Shown piece after piece: positions 10,965 through 22,000 of a DNA stretch of 31,534 nucleotides. Below the pieces are notes generated by a model. The model worked only from the letters and a program-made list of their open reading frames with translations. It made no database searches and was not told the DNA's origin. How positions within the stretch are numbered: the stretch's first letter is position 1; every line of letters begins with the position of its first letter. The stretch lies in NCBI GenBank assembly GCA_036897625.1, contig JAYMTA010000319.1, positions 1 through 31,534 on the forward strand. Direction: 5' to 3'. Source of the stretch: Pelargonium cotyledonis. Taxonomy: Eukaryota; Streptophyta; Magnoliopsida; Geraniales; Geraniaceae. Position numbers and translations under genes: made by a program.

Positions 10965-11078
10965 TCAAAGGCCCAACCGATCACCGCGTTTGTATTGTAA
11001 ATAAGCAGTTACAAATAATCCAGCCAAAGTAATAGGAATTAGACCCAAAACGATTCCAAATAGAAAAACTTTATGCAA
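10965..11078 (-). pseudogene. petG: Plastid petG (cytochrome b6f subunit V), nuclear copy without start codon
   Basis: On the minus strand 34 codons read from Val4 to the stop TGA at 10965-10967 ([19 protein letters not shown], then [11 protein letters not shown] and RLGL). This is nearly the full 37-residue petG product, a single-span subunit of the b6f complex. The first three codons are changed: TTG, CAT and AAA stand where ATG, ATT and GAA are expected, so the start is lost. Small differences occur in the tail. Without plastid signals it should not be expressed. The neighbouring trnW supports a plastid origin, directly or by way of mitochondrial DNA, which often holds plastid pieces. Confidence 0.85.
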
Positions 11079-11700
11079 AGATACAACTTATAAAACTAGC
11101 ATAGTACGATGAAAAATTGAAAAACATGAAAATAATCAATCGATCGTTAGTAAACACATTATCCCAAACTAGCATACGAGTCAAAAGTCATGATGAAACC
11201 AACAAAGAATAAAACTAATTTCGCTAAATTTTAATAAGAAATTAGGGATTCCAAAGAGCAAGTAAAGATTTTAGAGAGCAATTAAATTAACAATTTTAAT
11301 AAAAAATACCGATCGTCTATAAAAAAAAAAATTAAATTTACAGTTTATTATGGTTCATATTCAAATTTCCACACTAAATTTATATAAGGTATGCAAAATA
11401 TAAAATTAAACAGAAATACCACAAAATATTGTATCAACTAACAAGGGGTTATTCCAACTCTAACATGATGTCTCGAGTTCGAGACTTCTACAATGCTTAT
11501 GCGTTCGGTAGAGAGAGTTATGCCTTCTTTATGAATTTCCGTTCCAGCTCGAGCGAGAATTAGTTTGAGTATGATATGATTTAAAATCCGTAGCGGCCGT
11601 GGTGAAGACAAAAAATACAATAACAAAACAACACTCGTACGCATCACTGCTTTCTCTTCCCATCTACCATTCTTAACTTCCAATTGACTTCACCAAACAA
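11079..11700. other. AT-rich intergenic region upstream of the ceramidase gene
   Basis: No gene is visible. A tRNA-like box B (TCTCGAGTTCGAGAC) near 11471-11485 with a weak box A-like sequence before it suggests a degraded tRNA-derived SINE at about 11440-11600, related to the one at 18280. The right end leads into the ceramidase promoter. Confidence 0.45.
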
Positions 11701-11829
11701 GCACATTCCTCCATTTTTACCATACCCAAACCCTCTTCTCTCTCTCGTTCTCTATCTCTCCAATCTCGACTATAAATTCTGGTTGCTTGATTTGAAGGAT
11801 TGAATCAGCAAAATACTCCAGCTGGAAGG
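11700..11829 (+). promoter_or_regulatory. Likely promoter and untranslated first exon of the ceramidase gene
   Basis: A CT-rich Y-patch-like stretch (11733-11762) precedes TATAAATTC at 11771. A transcript starting about 30 bases later would have a short untranslated exon ending at a donor such as CTGGAAG|GTTGTT near 11829. The exact start and donor are inferred. Confidence 0.4.
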
Positions 11830-12091
11830 TTGTTTCGGAACCCAGTTCTCTATTTGTTCTGATAAATTTGATCCATACCTATCTTTTTCTTTTTAGTTTC
11901 TTTGTGATCATATTAGCTTGTTAATGTAACTGATCGCTCCTGCGCGGTCGCCGAGTTAACCATGCGTGTGTCTCAGTAGCAGCACCCATGTGTTTTTCTG
12001 GAATTGATTTAGTGAGCATTTTTAGGTTTAGTATTGTTCAAATTGAATCGTCTTCTTGATAGATAATCAAATTCAATTAGTAGCTCATTTC

Positions 12092-12112
12092 CTTATTTAT
12101 TTATTTATTTAT
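12092..12112 (+). repeat. (TTTA)n short tandem repeat
   Basis: About five tandem copies of TTAT/TTTA in the leader intron of the ceramidase gene. Confidence 0.8.
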
Positions 12113-12344
12113 AATTATTTGATCTGCTTGAACTGGTGAGTGGTGTCATGTGGTTTTTGCGTCGGTTCTTGGATTTTGCCATTAGTAGATGATTTTTGTA
12201 TGATAAGTTATCAAATTCAATTGGTAGCTCATTTCTGTTTGTTATTTTTCTTTTTTGGAAATTTATTATAATCTAAGCAAACTGATCTCTATTCTTTGGA
12301 ATTTTAGATTTAGTAGGTTTTGTATCATTTTAGATTATGCTCTT

Positions 12345-12577
12345 TACTACTTCATCCGTCTCAAATTAAGTATATAGGTTTTCTTTTTCAGAAATACAAC
12401 AAAGAAGTAAATTAGGGGTGTATAATTCCTCTAGTATTCCCATGGACGTAACAAACGTAATGGATACTTACTAACATGTTGTATGTTACTTTTGGTATTA
12501 TGTGCATAACTAACTTCACTTATTTTTAGACAAAAATGCTAAAGAAATAGGACACTTATTTTGGGACAAAGGTAGTA
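12345..12577. mobile_element. Stowaway-like MITE (Tc1/mariner type)
   Basis: The left end reads TACTACTTCATCCGTCTCAA and the right end, reverse complemented, TACTACCTTTGTCCCAAAAT, matching the plant Stowaway terminus (CTCCCTCCGTCCC) with a TA target site at each edge. The element is about 233 bp, AT-rich and non-coding, typical of a non-autonomous element. It lies in the leader intron of the ceramidase gene. Confidence 0.75.
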
Positions 12578-12744
12578 TTTAGTAAATATTGGCATTTGTA
12601 TAATTGTCTAAGCTATGATAGTGTGAGTTTTTTTTATTTATCTGTTGATGGTCTGAAATTTGATTGTAAGAAACTCAAGCGGCTTTCAACAACTTATCTT
12701 ATGGACAATGTTGGTAATTCATACATAACTATCTTATCAAAAAA

Positions 12745-12781
12745 AGAAAGAAGACACTCATTTTGGAACAAATGAAGTATT
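12745..12781. mobile_element. Second Stowaway-like terminus (solo end)
   Basis: The sequence GACACTCATTTTGGAACAAA followed by TGAAGTA, reverse complemented, resembles the right end of the element at 12345-12577. No convincing left end was found near it. It may be a truncated copy or the outer end of a nested insertion. Confidence 0.5.
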
Positions 12782-12982
12782 CTATACAAGATTCTACGTT
12801 GTCACAGTCAGGACTTTTTTTCTTTCTGTATGCTAAAAATGCTTTGCTGCTTGCTACTCACATGCCTTGTTTTCCTTATGTTTGTACCTCTTAGGGTCCA
12901 TATTTTATTGTTGGAATAGTGTTATGTTTGAATAGTATTTGAAAGTTTTCTTAAACTTGGTACAGGAACTTGACAAAGGAAC

Positions 12983-13000
12983 ATGGGAAGAACTAATTAG
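12983..13000 (+). promoter_or_regulatory. Short upstream ORF before the ceramidase start
   Basis: After the acceptor at 12965 the first ATG (12983) opens a five-codon frame (MGRTN) ending in TAG at 12998-13000, out of frame with the ceramidase. The main start follows at 13005 or 13032. It could reduce translation of the main frame if the transcript contains it. Confidence 0.5.
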
Positions 13001-13031
13001 GTTCATGTTCGTCAACTGGGTGGAGGCTGTG

Positions 13032-16000
13032 ATGGAGTTGTTTTCTTCTTGCCATCTCAAAAGACTTAATGCAACTCTATGGTTATGGATTTCGCTTGTA
13101 CTTTTGCTAAACAGTTGCAAAGGAGTAGTCCCCAATTCTAATTATTTGACTGGTCTTGGAAGCTATGACATCACAGGACCAGCAGCCGATGTTAATATGA
13201 TGGGATATGCTAACATGGAACAGGTTGCCTCTGGCATTCATTTCAGGCTGCGAGCTCGCTCTTTCATTGTGGCAGAACCACAGGGAAACCGGGTAGTTTT
13301 TGTAAACCTTGATGCTTGCATGGCCTCACAACTCGTGACTCTTAAAGTGCTTGAGAGGCTGAAGTTAAGGTAGCTTTCAAATTTTACATCATGCTCTGAG
13401 TTATAAACTTAGATTAGTACATTAAGCTGTTAAAATAATTGTAGAGTTATAATTATATAATGTTTTACATTGTTTGAACCTGTGAAGTGTGAACCACTTG
13501 AACTCACATTGTTTGAAACTATAAACTACTTGAACTTGTAGCTTCAGAACTATCTATTGCCATCTGATTGTAGTCATACAATGTTTGTGTTGACAGATAT
13601 GGGGACCTATACACTGAAAAGAATGTTGCTATTAGTGGAATTCATACCCATGCAGGTCCCGGAGGTTATCTCCAATACATTGTATATATTGTAACATCTC
13701 TTGGATTTGTGCGTCAGTCATTTGATGCCCTTGTTGATGGCATTGAGAAAAGCATTATACAAGCTCATGAAAATCTCCGGCCCGGATCAATATATGTTAA
13801 CAAGGGTAAGGAAAACAACCCTTATGCTCACCACATTATTTGTCTGAATTTTAACATAACTAAGTAATTGTTTTCCATTATTTCCATCTTTCTACAGTTG
13901 TATTGCTCTTTCAAGAATTTACAGGAAAAAGATAACAAATGAAAAGGCTTTACACACACACACGCACACATTATAATTAACTCTCTTGTTTAGTCTACAA
14001 ACTGAATAGCTCAAGAAATATATAGTTTCCCTTTGAGACTAGATCAAGTTTATGGGGTATTTTTCTTCAGTAGGTTATGATTATCTGTTTTTGTGTCATA
14101 AAGAATCTTTATTGATACTGTAGTTGCAATTTTACATTTGTAATTATGTCATGTCCTGCACTCTTGCTCATGTCTGGAGATGCTGCACCATATATCAATA
14201 AAGCAATTTCATTAGAAAATATCATTGACCTAGTAATTAGGATGTAATAATATGATTCAACCATGTGCTATGTCTCTCACATAATTTTTTTCATAATATA
14301 TTAGGTTATGTTAACATGATTTATTGATGAAAAAAACTCTGTCTAGCTTCGAGTGCAACCTACTTGCATTGCATGAAAAGCTCATATTGATGCTTGTTAG
14401 ACTATCCAATATTGCGAACAATGTAGGTGATGCTTCATATATCTGACATGGGCTATCTTGTTTACATTTTTAGCAATAGTTTCCTTCTGGATTTTACTCC
14501 TTGTCGAACTTATATGTTGGCTTAATAAAATATATTGGGAGGATACTCACGGTTCTCATTTGATATTAACTTATAACCTCCATTGTTATCTTGTTAGGCA
14601 CCATGAATCTGTCATACACCTTAATGTATTATCATATTTTCAATTTTCAGGAGAGCTCTTAGATGCTGGTGTAAACCGTAGTCCTAGTGCTTACCTCAAC
14701 AATCCTGCAGCAGAACGAAGTAAATACAAGTATGACGTTGATAAGGAAATGACCCTCTTAAAGTTTGTAGATGAGGAATGGGGTCCAGTTGGTAGCTTTA
14801 ACTGGTTTGCAACTCACGGAACTTCTATGAGTCGCACAAATTCATTGATAAGTGGGGATAACAAGGGGGCTGCTGCAAGATTCATGGAAGACTGGTTTGA
14901 GCAGAATGGAGTTGCGAATTCATATGCAGATGAAACTGAAACCGATGAAATTCCCCGAAGAATTTCAAACATAATCCCCACCTTTCATGATAACCGTAAG
15001 CCACTTGCTTTATGAAAAGATACATGGCTGGTTTGCCGTTTTATAGGTTGCAGTACAGCTGATACTCTATTTCATTTTAGAAAGGGCAAAGTATCTAGAG
15101 AAAAACTAACTTCTTAAGTTTTGTTATGAATAGGAATGGATAATCTACCTAAGGGTTTGAGTGTTTGACTTACGGTTAACAATGAAGGACCCCGTGTTAT
15201 ACTAATTGAGTCCTCCACCTAAACTTTTGGGTTGGAGTAAAGTTAAAGATGAAAATCTAGAAATATGGACAGATCTAGTTTGAACTGCACGTCCAAAATT
15301 TATGTTGTCTTCAGGAGGTGCATATATGACAGCAAATGTGAAGAATTTTGTAATGCACACGGGAAGGGCTTGTGTAGGTGGGAAAAATGTAACTTCACAT
15401 GTTGAATTTCTACAATATTTCTTGTGCAGATCACAAGTTTCTGGAGCTTGCTGCATCCTTCCAATCTCCCCCAGGTAAACGAGCAACCAGGACATCGAGT
15501 GTTGCAAGACGTGTGAGAAATGCTCTCAGACAAGCTGACAAGCCTGGATTTGTTTCTGCATTCTGCCAGTCAAACTGTGGTGATGTTAGCCCAAATGTGC
15601 TTGGAACTTTCTGCATAGACACTGGGCTACCTTGTGACTTTAATCATAGTACTTGTGGTGGAAAGAATGAATTATGCTACAGTCGAGGACCAGGGTATTG
15701 ATTGTTTACCTATTGAAGCTTTTGGTGTAAATTATTTTTGTGTATATTGTACCTATGAACCACTAATTCAAATCGCTTACATGAATTACAGTTACCCAGA
15801 TGAATTTGAAAGTACACGTGTCATTGGAGAAAGGCAATTTAGAAAAGCAAAGGATCTTTTCAGCACAGCATCTGAAAAGTTAGAAGGGAAGGTTGACTAT
15901 CGCCATGCTTATGTAGACTTTTCCAAGCTTGAAGTTGTACATCCTAACACGGGAGGGGAATCAGTGAAAACTTGTCCTGCTGCAATGGGATTTGCGTTCG

Positions 16001-18093
16001 CTGCAGGAACAACAGACGGACCTGGGGCTTTTAATTTTCAACAAGGAGATGACCAGGTAATCAGTATTCTATGCTCGTCTAACGCTCATAGGTCTGACTC
16101 ATTAATGTTGTATAATAATATAATTCTTGTCCTTTTATGTTTATTACTTACAAAACTTTTAATATCAGGGAAATCCCTTCTGGAGGCTTGTACGCAACTT
16201 TCTTAAAACACCAAAGAAGAAGCAAATTGATTGCCATCATCCAAAACCTATTTTGCTTGATACTGGTGAAATGAAGACACCATATGATTGGGCGGTGAGT
16301 TGATGTTTCAAGCCTTCTTTGACTCATATATTACGTGATTTGAAAATAGTAATTTAATGTTCCTAAACATGATTGTGATCTGAAGGCCTTTCTTCTCTGG
16401 GCACGTTATTCAGTGTCTCCCAGTTCGTTTATTGACTATAAACACTTCATGCTGATGCCTAACTCCATCTAGAATTTTGATTATTGGGTGCAAAATTGGT
16501 GGTTTTACTTATATACTGGTCTATTCATGATTTTTGCAGCCTTCAGTACTTCCAATCCAGATCTTCCGAATCGGGCAGCTAGCTATTCTCTGTGTACCTG
16601 GAGGTAGTAGCTTGTTTTGCTTTGCTTCACTTTTTTCTACTAAGATTGTGAAAACGAGTTCTTAGACTATGGCTGGTCTTATGAGCTCTATCCTAGTCCT
16701 GCAAACTAGGGTTAATGCAGCCCTCCTAGTACATGGGGTGATAAGGCAGAGTTTTAAGCTTTCTGGTGCAGTCTATACTTATCGTACTTCAGCACTGCTT
16801 TATTGTGAAAAAACTGTGGACAATTATTATGCTAAAAGTCCCTTTTTTATGTTGCCCATAATTTGCATCCTATTACCTCTCTAGTAATTTCAATAAATGT
16901 ATGAATATGGGATATGGCTTGCTTTAGAAGAGGGTTGTCCAAAAAAATTAGCTATAAATTTCTTCACACACTTGATCTACCTGGAAGAAAACATATTAAG
17001 TGGCGCATAGAAACTATTTTTGCTGGCCATCACATCCTTGAGGTTTCTTTTAGACTCCCTTCAACTATATGCTTCTACTTTGGGTCAATATGTATCTTTC
17101 ATTTCACAAGTTTCATATACTGTCATTCACAGAATTTACAACAATGGCCGGGAGACGTCTTCGTGATGCCGTGAAGGCAGTGCTTAAAAGTGGTGGCGAT
17201 GGAGCATTCGACAGCAATGTCCATGTGGTTATAGCAGGGTTGACTAATACATATTCACAGTATGTCACTACCTTTGAGGAGTACAAAGTCCAGAGATATG
17301 AGGTTAGTAGTTTAGTTTCATGACTATATATGGATGGAAATGGAAAGGTGGACATTCAATATTAAAGGGAGGGAGTCTTAGGTAGCATTTCTTTTCTTTG
17401 TGTTCTGTAAAATTGTTATTTACCTACATCGTCAAGACATAAACTAAATTTAATGTAGGAAAGATTGGAGTGATGGTGATTATGAACCTTTATGGCTTTT
17501 TATTCATCACTTCCCTGATCGTCCTCTTCTACTTTTCTTCTCAGGGTGCCTCCACGCTGTACGGTCCACACACACTCAGAGGCTACATTCAGGAATTCAC
17601 TAAACTGGCCAGTGCGCTTATCAGTGGCCAACCTGTCGAGGCAGGTCCTCAACCTCCCGATCTTCTGAACAAGCAAATTAGCCTCCTTACACCAGTCGTG
17701 CTTGACATGACCCCTCCCGGTGCAAACTTTGGGGATGTCAGCTCTGATGTCGCGCAGAATTCCACTTTCAAAGAAGGCGACACAGTGTCTGTCACCTTCT
17801 GGTCCGCTTGCCCCAGGAACGACCTCATGACTGAAGGTACTTTCGCCCTTGTGGAGATCCTCCAAGGATCGGATAATTGGATCCCGGCTTATGATGACGA
17901 TGATTTCTGTGTGCGGTTCAAGTGGTCGAGACCTTCAAAACTTAGCACTCACAGTCAGGCAACCATTGAATGGAGAATTCCAGAGTACGCAGCCACAGGT
18001 GTGTACAGAATATCTCATTTCGGTGCATCAAAGGGCCTTATGGGTTCAATTCACCATTTTACAGGTTCATCAAGTGCCTTTGTGGTCAAATAA
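13032..18093 (+). CDS. NCER: Neutral ceramidase, nine coding exons
   Basis: Exons: 13032-13369, 13597-13805, 14651-14995, 15430-15694, 15792-16056, 16169-16294, 16540-16603, 17133-17302 and 17545-18093; all junctions are GT-AG and the sum gives 776 aa, close to Arabidopsis NCER1 as I recall it. The enzyme hydrolyses ceramide to sphingoid base and fatty acid. Residues ~14-30 are a hydrophobic signal peptide or anchor. The catalytic domain holds the zinc-ligand region GIHTHAGPGGY (127-137) and NWFATHGTSMS (233-243), where S241 is the likely nucleophile in the family. The C-terminal half reads through NTYSQYVTTFEEY to an immunoglobulin-like end. An in-frame ATG at 13005 would add nine residues; 13032 was chosen because the product then begins MEL before the hydrophobic segment. 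Nothing suggests it is broken. Confidence 0.93.
13952..13970 (+). repeat. (CA)n microsatellite
   Basis: A short CA run with one interruption (CG) in the second coding intron of the ceramidase gene. Confidence 0.8.
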
Positions 18094-18279
18094 GAAAAGC
18101 TATGGTCATGGTGCTTGTACTTTGTATATGGAAGATTTTGAACATATATCATCTGAATCTGATGTTCAATATATATGAGTTGATATTCATACGCATGAAT
18201 CCAAAATTTCTTTGTACATATTTTGTCGCAAGATGAAACTAATTGCTAGAGGTATAACTGGTGATACGGACCCAAACAT

Positions 18280-18345
18280 GTTGAGCCAAGTGGTTAATAT
18301 CACTTTGAAATCTATCTGAGCTCTCGAGTTCGAGTCTCCTTGTTG
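18280..18345 (+). mobile_element. tRNA-derived SINE head
   Basis: A box A-like sequence (TGAGCCAAGTGGTTAA) at about 18281-18296 is followed by a box B-like GAGTTCGAGTC at about 18325-18335, at the spacing of an internal RNA polymerase III promoter. The downstream 105-bp units may be its body. It resembles the degraded sequence near 11440-11490. Confidence 0.5.
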
Positions 18346-18385
18346 ACAGTATGGGGTGAGGGAGTAACGTAAGTCTACACATAGC

Positions 18386-18666
18386 ACGAGCTTTTTGGCG
18401 CTTAGGCATGTTAGAATAGGCAATTTAGATTTGAACTGCCGACACTCGAAATTTTACCTGTATAACTTTCGGGTCGAATAAATCCATGAGTAATTTTTCG
18501 TCAATCCTAATTTGTCTCGATATTATGATAGAAATCGATAAAAAGTTGTAAAATACAAACGCACAAGCTTTATGACGTCTAGGCCCGTTAGAACATGCAA
18601 TCTAAATCTGAACTTGTGGACACCCGAAATTCCAACTGAATAACTTTCGGGTCGGATAAATCCAAG
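18386..18666 (+). repeat. Two diverged direct copies of a ~105-bp unit
   Basis: Copy 1 (about 18386-18490) and copy 2 (about 18562-18666) share long matches, for example TTAGAA..GCAAT..A..T.TGAAC and ATAACTTTCGGGTCG.ATAAATCCA. By eye they are roughly three quarters identical. They are not tandem; about 70 bases of other sequence lie between. Confidence 0.7.
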
Positions 18667-19025
18667 CATGTTATATTGCGAAGGAGCGAAGAGACTAAAC
18701 GACACCGTGTAGAGGATTACCTTTTGCACACTTGCATCTGGAAAACAGCCTTCAGTGGTATTCTAGTAAGCAGTATCAGCATTCACTGTCCCGTAGAACC
18801 AGAACCCCGCCAATCTGCGATTTTCACTGCTAGAAGTAAACTCACATTTCCGAATTTCAAAGCAATCCTTCCAGAGCTCCAAACGAGAAACGGTTTTAGG
18901 GTTTACACCACTCTCCAGTTTCTCTCAGATTTTTTTTTTCCGGTGAAGCAGTATTTTCTCTCCGATTTCTGCAAATTCAACAATCAGTATCGGTCTTCGT
19001 CGATTCTCCATCTCAACGAAGTAGA

Positions 19026-22000
19026 ATGTCGGTTCAAGAGTATCTGGACAAGCACATGCTCTCTCGCAGAATCGAAGAGGCCGTTAACGCCGCCGTTAGG
19101 GCCAAAGCTCCCGATCCTGTCCTCTTCATAGTAATTTTTTTTTTCTGTTGATGTTCTGTGGAGATCATACGGTTTATTGAGGTTTTCTTTGTCTGAAACA
19201 GTGCTGAAATTTTGATTTCATATATCTCTTTTGTTTGATTTTGCAGTCCAATCATATGAAGAAGGCTGTTCCTTCGGTGATTACGAAGATCAAGGCTAGG
19301 CAGATACTTGACAGCCGAGGTATACCAACTGTTGAAGTGGACTTGTACACCAACAAAGGAATGTTCCGTGCTGCTGCGCCTAGTGGTGACACCTCTGGAA
19401 TGTAAGGTTTCTCAGTTTTCATTTTCGTTTGTGCTTCTGGAGATTTGTTGAGAGGGAGAGAAAAGTGGAGGACTATAGTTGAATTCTATAGTTCTGTTTC
19501 AAAATTACTTGATGATCAAATTCTAATGCAATAGAATAGTTTCTCATTTTCGAAGATTTCAACCATTGAATGAAAGAATTCTAGTAAATAAAAGAGGATT
19601 CCAAGGATCAAATCTGACTGAACTTAGTTGCAATTGTAGAATTGATTTTTTAGTTATTTATATGTTTGGGAGGTTTCAAAGGGAGGTAAGGTATTCAGAA
19701 ACCTGATTTCATGAAGTACCGTGTAACTTTGATCCTAGGTATGAAGCCGTTGAATTACGCGACGGAGATAAAGGAGCATATCTTGGTAATGGTGTCTGTA
19801 GAGCTGTTAAAAACATCAATGAGAAGATATCGGAAGCATTGCTTGGTATGGATCCAACTCTTCAGTCTCAAATTGATCAGGCCATGATAGACCTGGACAA
19901 AACAGAAAAGAAGGTACTCTCTTCTTTTTCCTTTACTTTTCCCCTTTTATTGGTTCATTTTCTGTTTCATTGATGTGGTTAGTTGTGCTCATGATATCTA
20001 TTGTAAATTCTTGTAAGTGACGTGACAACATAATTTCAAATGTTTCAAAGAGCATCTCTAGGGTCCAAGCCCAAAAATGTTGTCATGTAACATAAAATGG
20101 TATCCAGATGATCAAATTAAATTAGTTTGGGAGCATTGTAAATGATGAGTCACTTTACACTAACAAGCAGCCAATGCAGTATATAAAAGGTCCGACCATC
20201 TGATTCTTGTTCTTTTCCAGTTTTCCCACTATTGATCGACTAAAATTGGCTGGTCTTGGTTGACTTCTGTTTAGAGTGTATCAAATGTGCAATTCATTTC
20301 TTATACAGTTAAACCCCATTAGAAGTGCATCTTAGCTTTTCTTGCGAATGATACATTCCCAAATAGGTCTGCTGAATATGCACACCACAATACATTTATG
20401 AACAACACATACATTCTTGATGCATTTCAACAACAGAAACAATTTCGGTATGTACAGAATTGGTTGGGGTCAATGACAATTCCTACAATTAATTCCTAAA
20501 TGCATCTAGTATTTGAGTTTTACGAGTGAGTTTGTTGTTGGTTTGTATTTGTTAAAAGCATTTTTCTCGAGATAATGTGTAAGATTTATCGAATAACATC
20601 TACAACCATTAATTATTACAAGTTCACTTGTAGCAAAACATTATGGTTCAAAATTCTACTCTTTTTGCAGAGTGAACTTGGAGTAAATGCTATATTAGCT
20701 GTGTCAATTGCTGCTTGCAAAGCTGGAGCTGCTCAAAAGGAGGTATGGATACTTATCAATTAAAAAAGAGTAATTTTACATACACTTTCTTCAGAAAATT
20801 AGTATACTTCTATTTGTGTATTCTGATTATGAATAGATATCAGGTTCCACTTTACAAACACATTGCTGATCTTTCTGGCGGAACCAATCTAAGTCTTCCT
20901 GTTCCTGCTTTCACTGTTATAAATGGTGGGAAACATGCCGGGAATGATCTGGCTCTTCAGGTAGTATCTGTTCATTTCAATGTGCAACTCATTAGGTTAT
21001 TTCTTATGACTTTGCCCAGCTCCATCAGAATTCACAAGTGCCCAATGATCTCTGCTTTTTTCTTTTCTTTTTGTGTTTGTGTAAATGTTTTCTTCTCAGC
21101 CCATTATTTTCCTTGTGAAATCTGAAACAAGATTGTCTTGGACAGTTCAACTGATGTGGATGAATTAAGGCTTATGGCTCAATAGTGAGGTTGTTGCCTC
21201 ATGACCTTGAGGTCATGGGTTTGAGTAAGTGAAACAACCTCTCTGCAAAGTTTAAATGACCCTCCCTTAACCCCACAATAGGGGTAGGGGAGCCTCGTGC
21301 ATTGGGCCACCTTTTTACTTGGTGCAACTTCATAGCAATCTTTTTTTATATGTTGAGACGTGATGAATGATGACTTATACTATTGTTTAGCATTTACTTA
21401 AAATTTAGTTTTACCTATAATATTATCAGGAAATCATGATTCTACCAATCGGAGCTAGCACGTTTGAGGAGGCGTTGCAAATGGGCTCTGAGACCTATCA
21501 TCACTTGAAGGTAATTTTGTTGAACTGGATTGTTGACTTTTGGCATTTTACCAGCATTTACTGGAACCTTGTAACTTTTGGTCTATTGCCCTATTGTTGA
21601 GTTGGAATTGGTGGAATGTTTCTTTTTTCTGTAAATACTGTGAAAACTTATCACTACTAAGTCTGGCTTCATTTGTTTCTATAATGTTCACTTGTTAATT
21701 GATAATAGTTTCTTTTAATTAAAGGACAGGCTGTTATTACAGAAAAATATGGAGCTCATGGATGCAACATTGGTGAAGGTGGTGGTTTTGCTCCTAACAT
21801 TTCTAGGCAAGTTTTTTTATTATATGATTCCTCTGATTTTAGAAGAGTTAGATTTTGTCTCAACACTTTGTTGTGTTCTTATTGTTGGCAGCTTTAGAGA
21901 AGGCTTAGATCTTGTTAAAGAGGCTATCAACAGAACCGGGTATGATGAGAAAATAAAGATAGCCATTGATGTTGCCGCTACTCATTTTTGCATTGGTAAT

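Larger units (their letters stand above)
11830..12965 (+). other. 5' UTR intron of the ceramidase gene
   Basis: The acceptor TTGGTACAG ends at 12965; the donor near 11829 is less certain. The interval carries a TTTA repeat (12092-12112), a Stowaway-like MITE (12345-12577) and a second MITE-like end (12745-12781), with no coding potential. A 26-base direct repeat with one mismatch (12066-12091 and 12210-12235) also lies in it. Confidence 0.55.
18094..18730. other. Intergenic region between ceramidase and enolase genes, mostly repeats
   Basis: After the ceramidase 3' UTR (to about 18250) there is a tRNA-like sequence and two diverged copies of a ~105-bp unit, annotated separately. No gene is visible. 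The enolase transcript probably starts after about 18700. Confidence 0.6.

Noticed and set aside
14458-14650. Upstream extension of ceramidase exon 3
   Set aside because: The hydrophobic reading before 14651 is intron that happens to be open; the acceptor TTTTCAG at 14650 joins exon 2 to GELLDAGVN in frame, matching the family.
17470-17544. Possible signal-peptide start (MMVIMNLYGFLF) before the last ceramidase exon
   Set aside because: It is intron sequence ahead of the acceptor at 17544; the exon continues the ceramidase frame from exon 8.
18676-19131. A 151-residue open frame across the enolase leader and first exon
   Set aside because: It overlaps the true enolase exon 1 in another frame, reads through the 5' UTR and a donor site, and has no recognisable motif.
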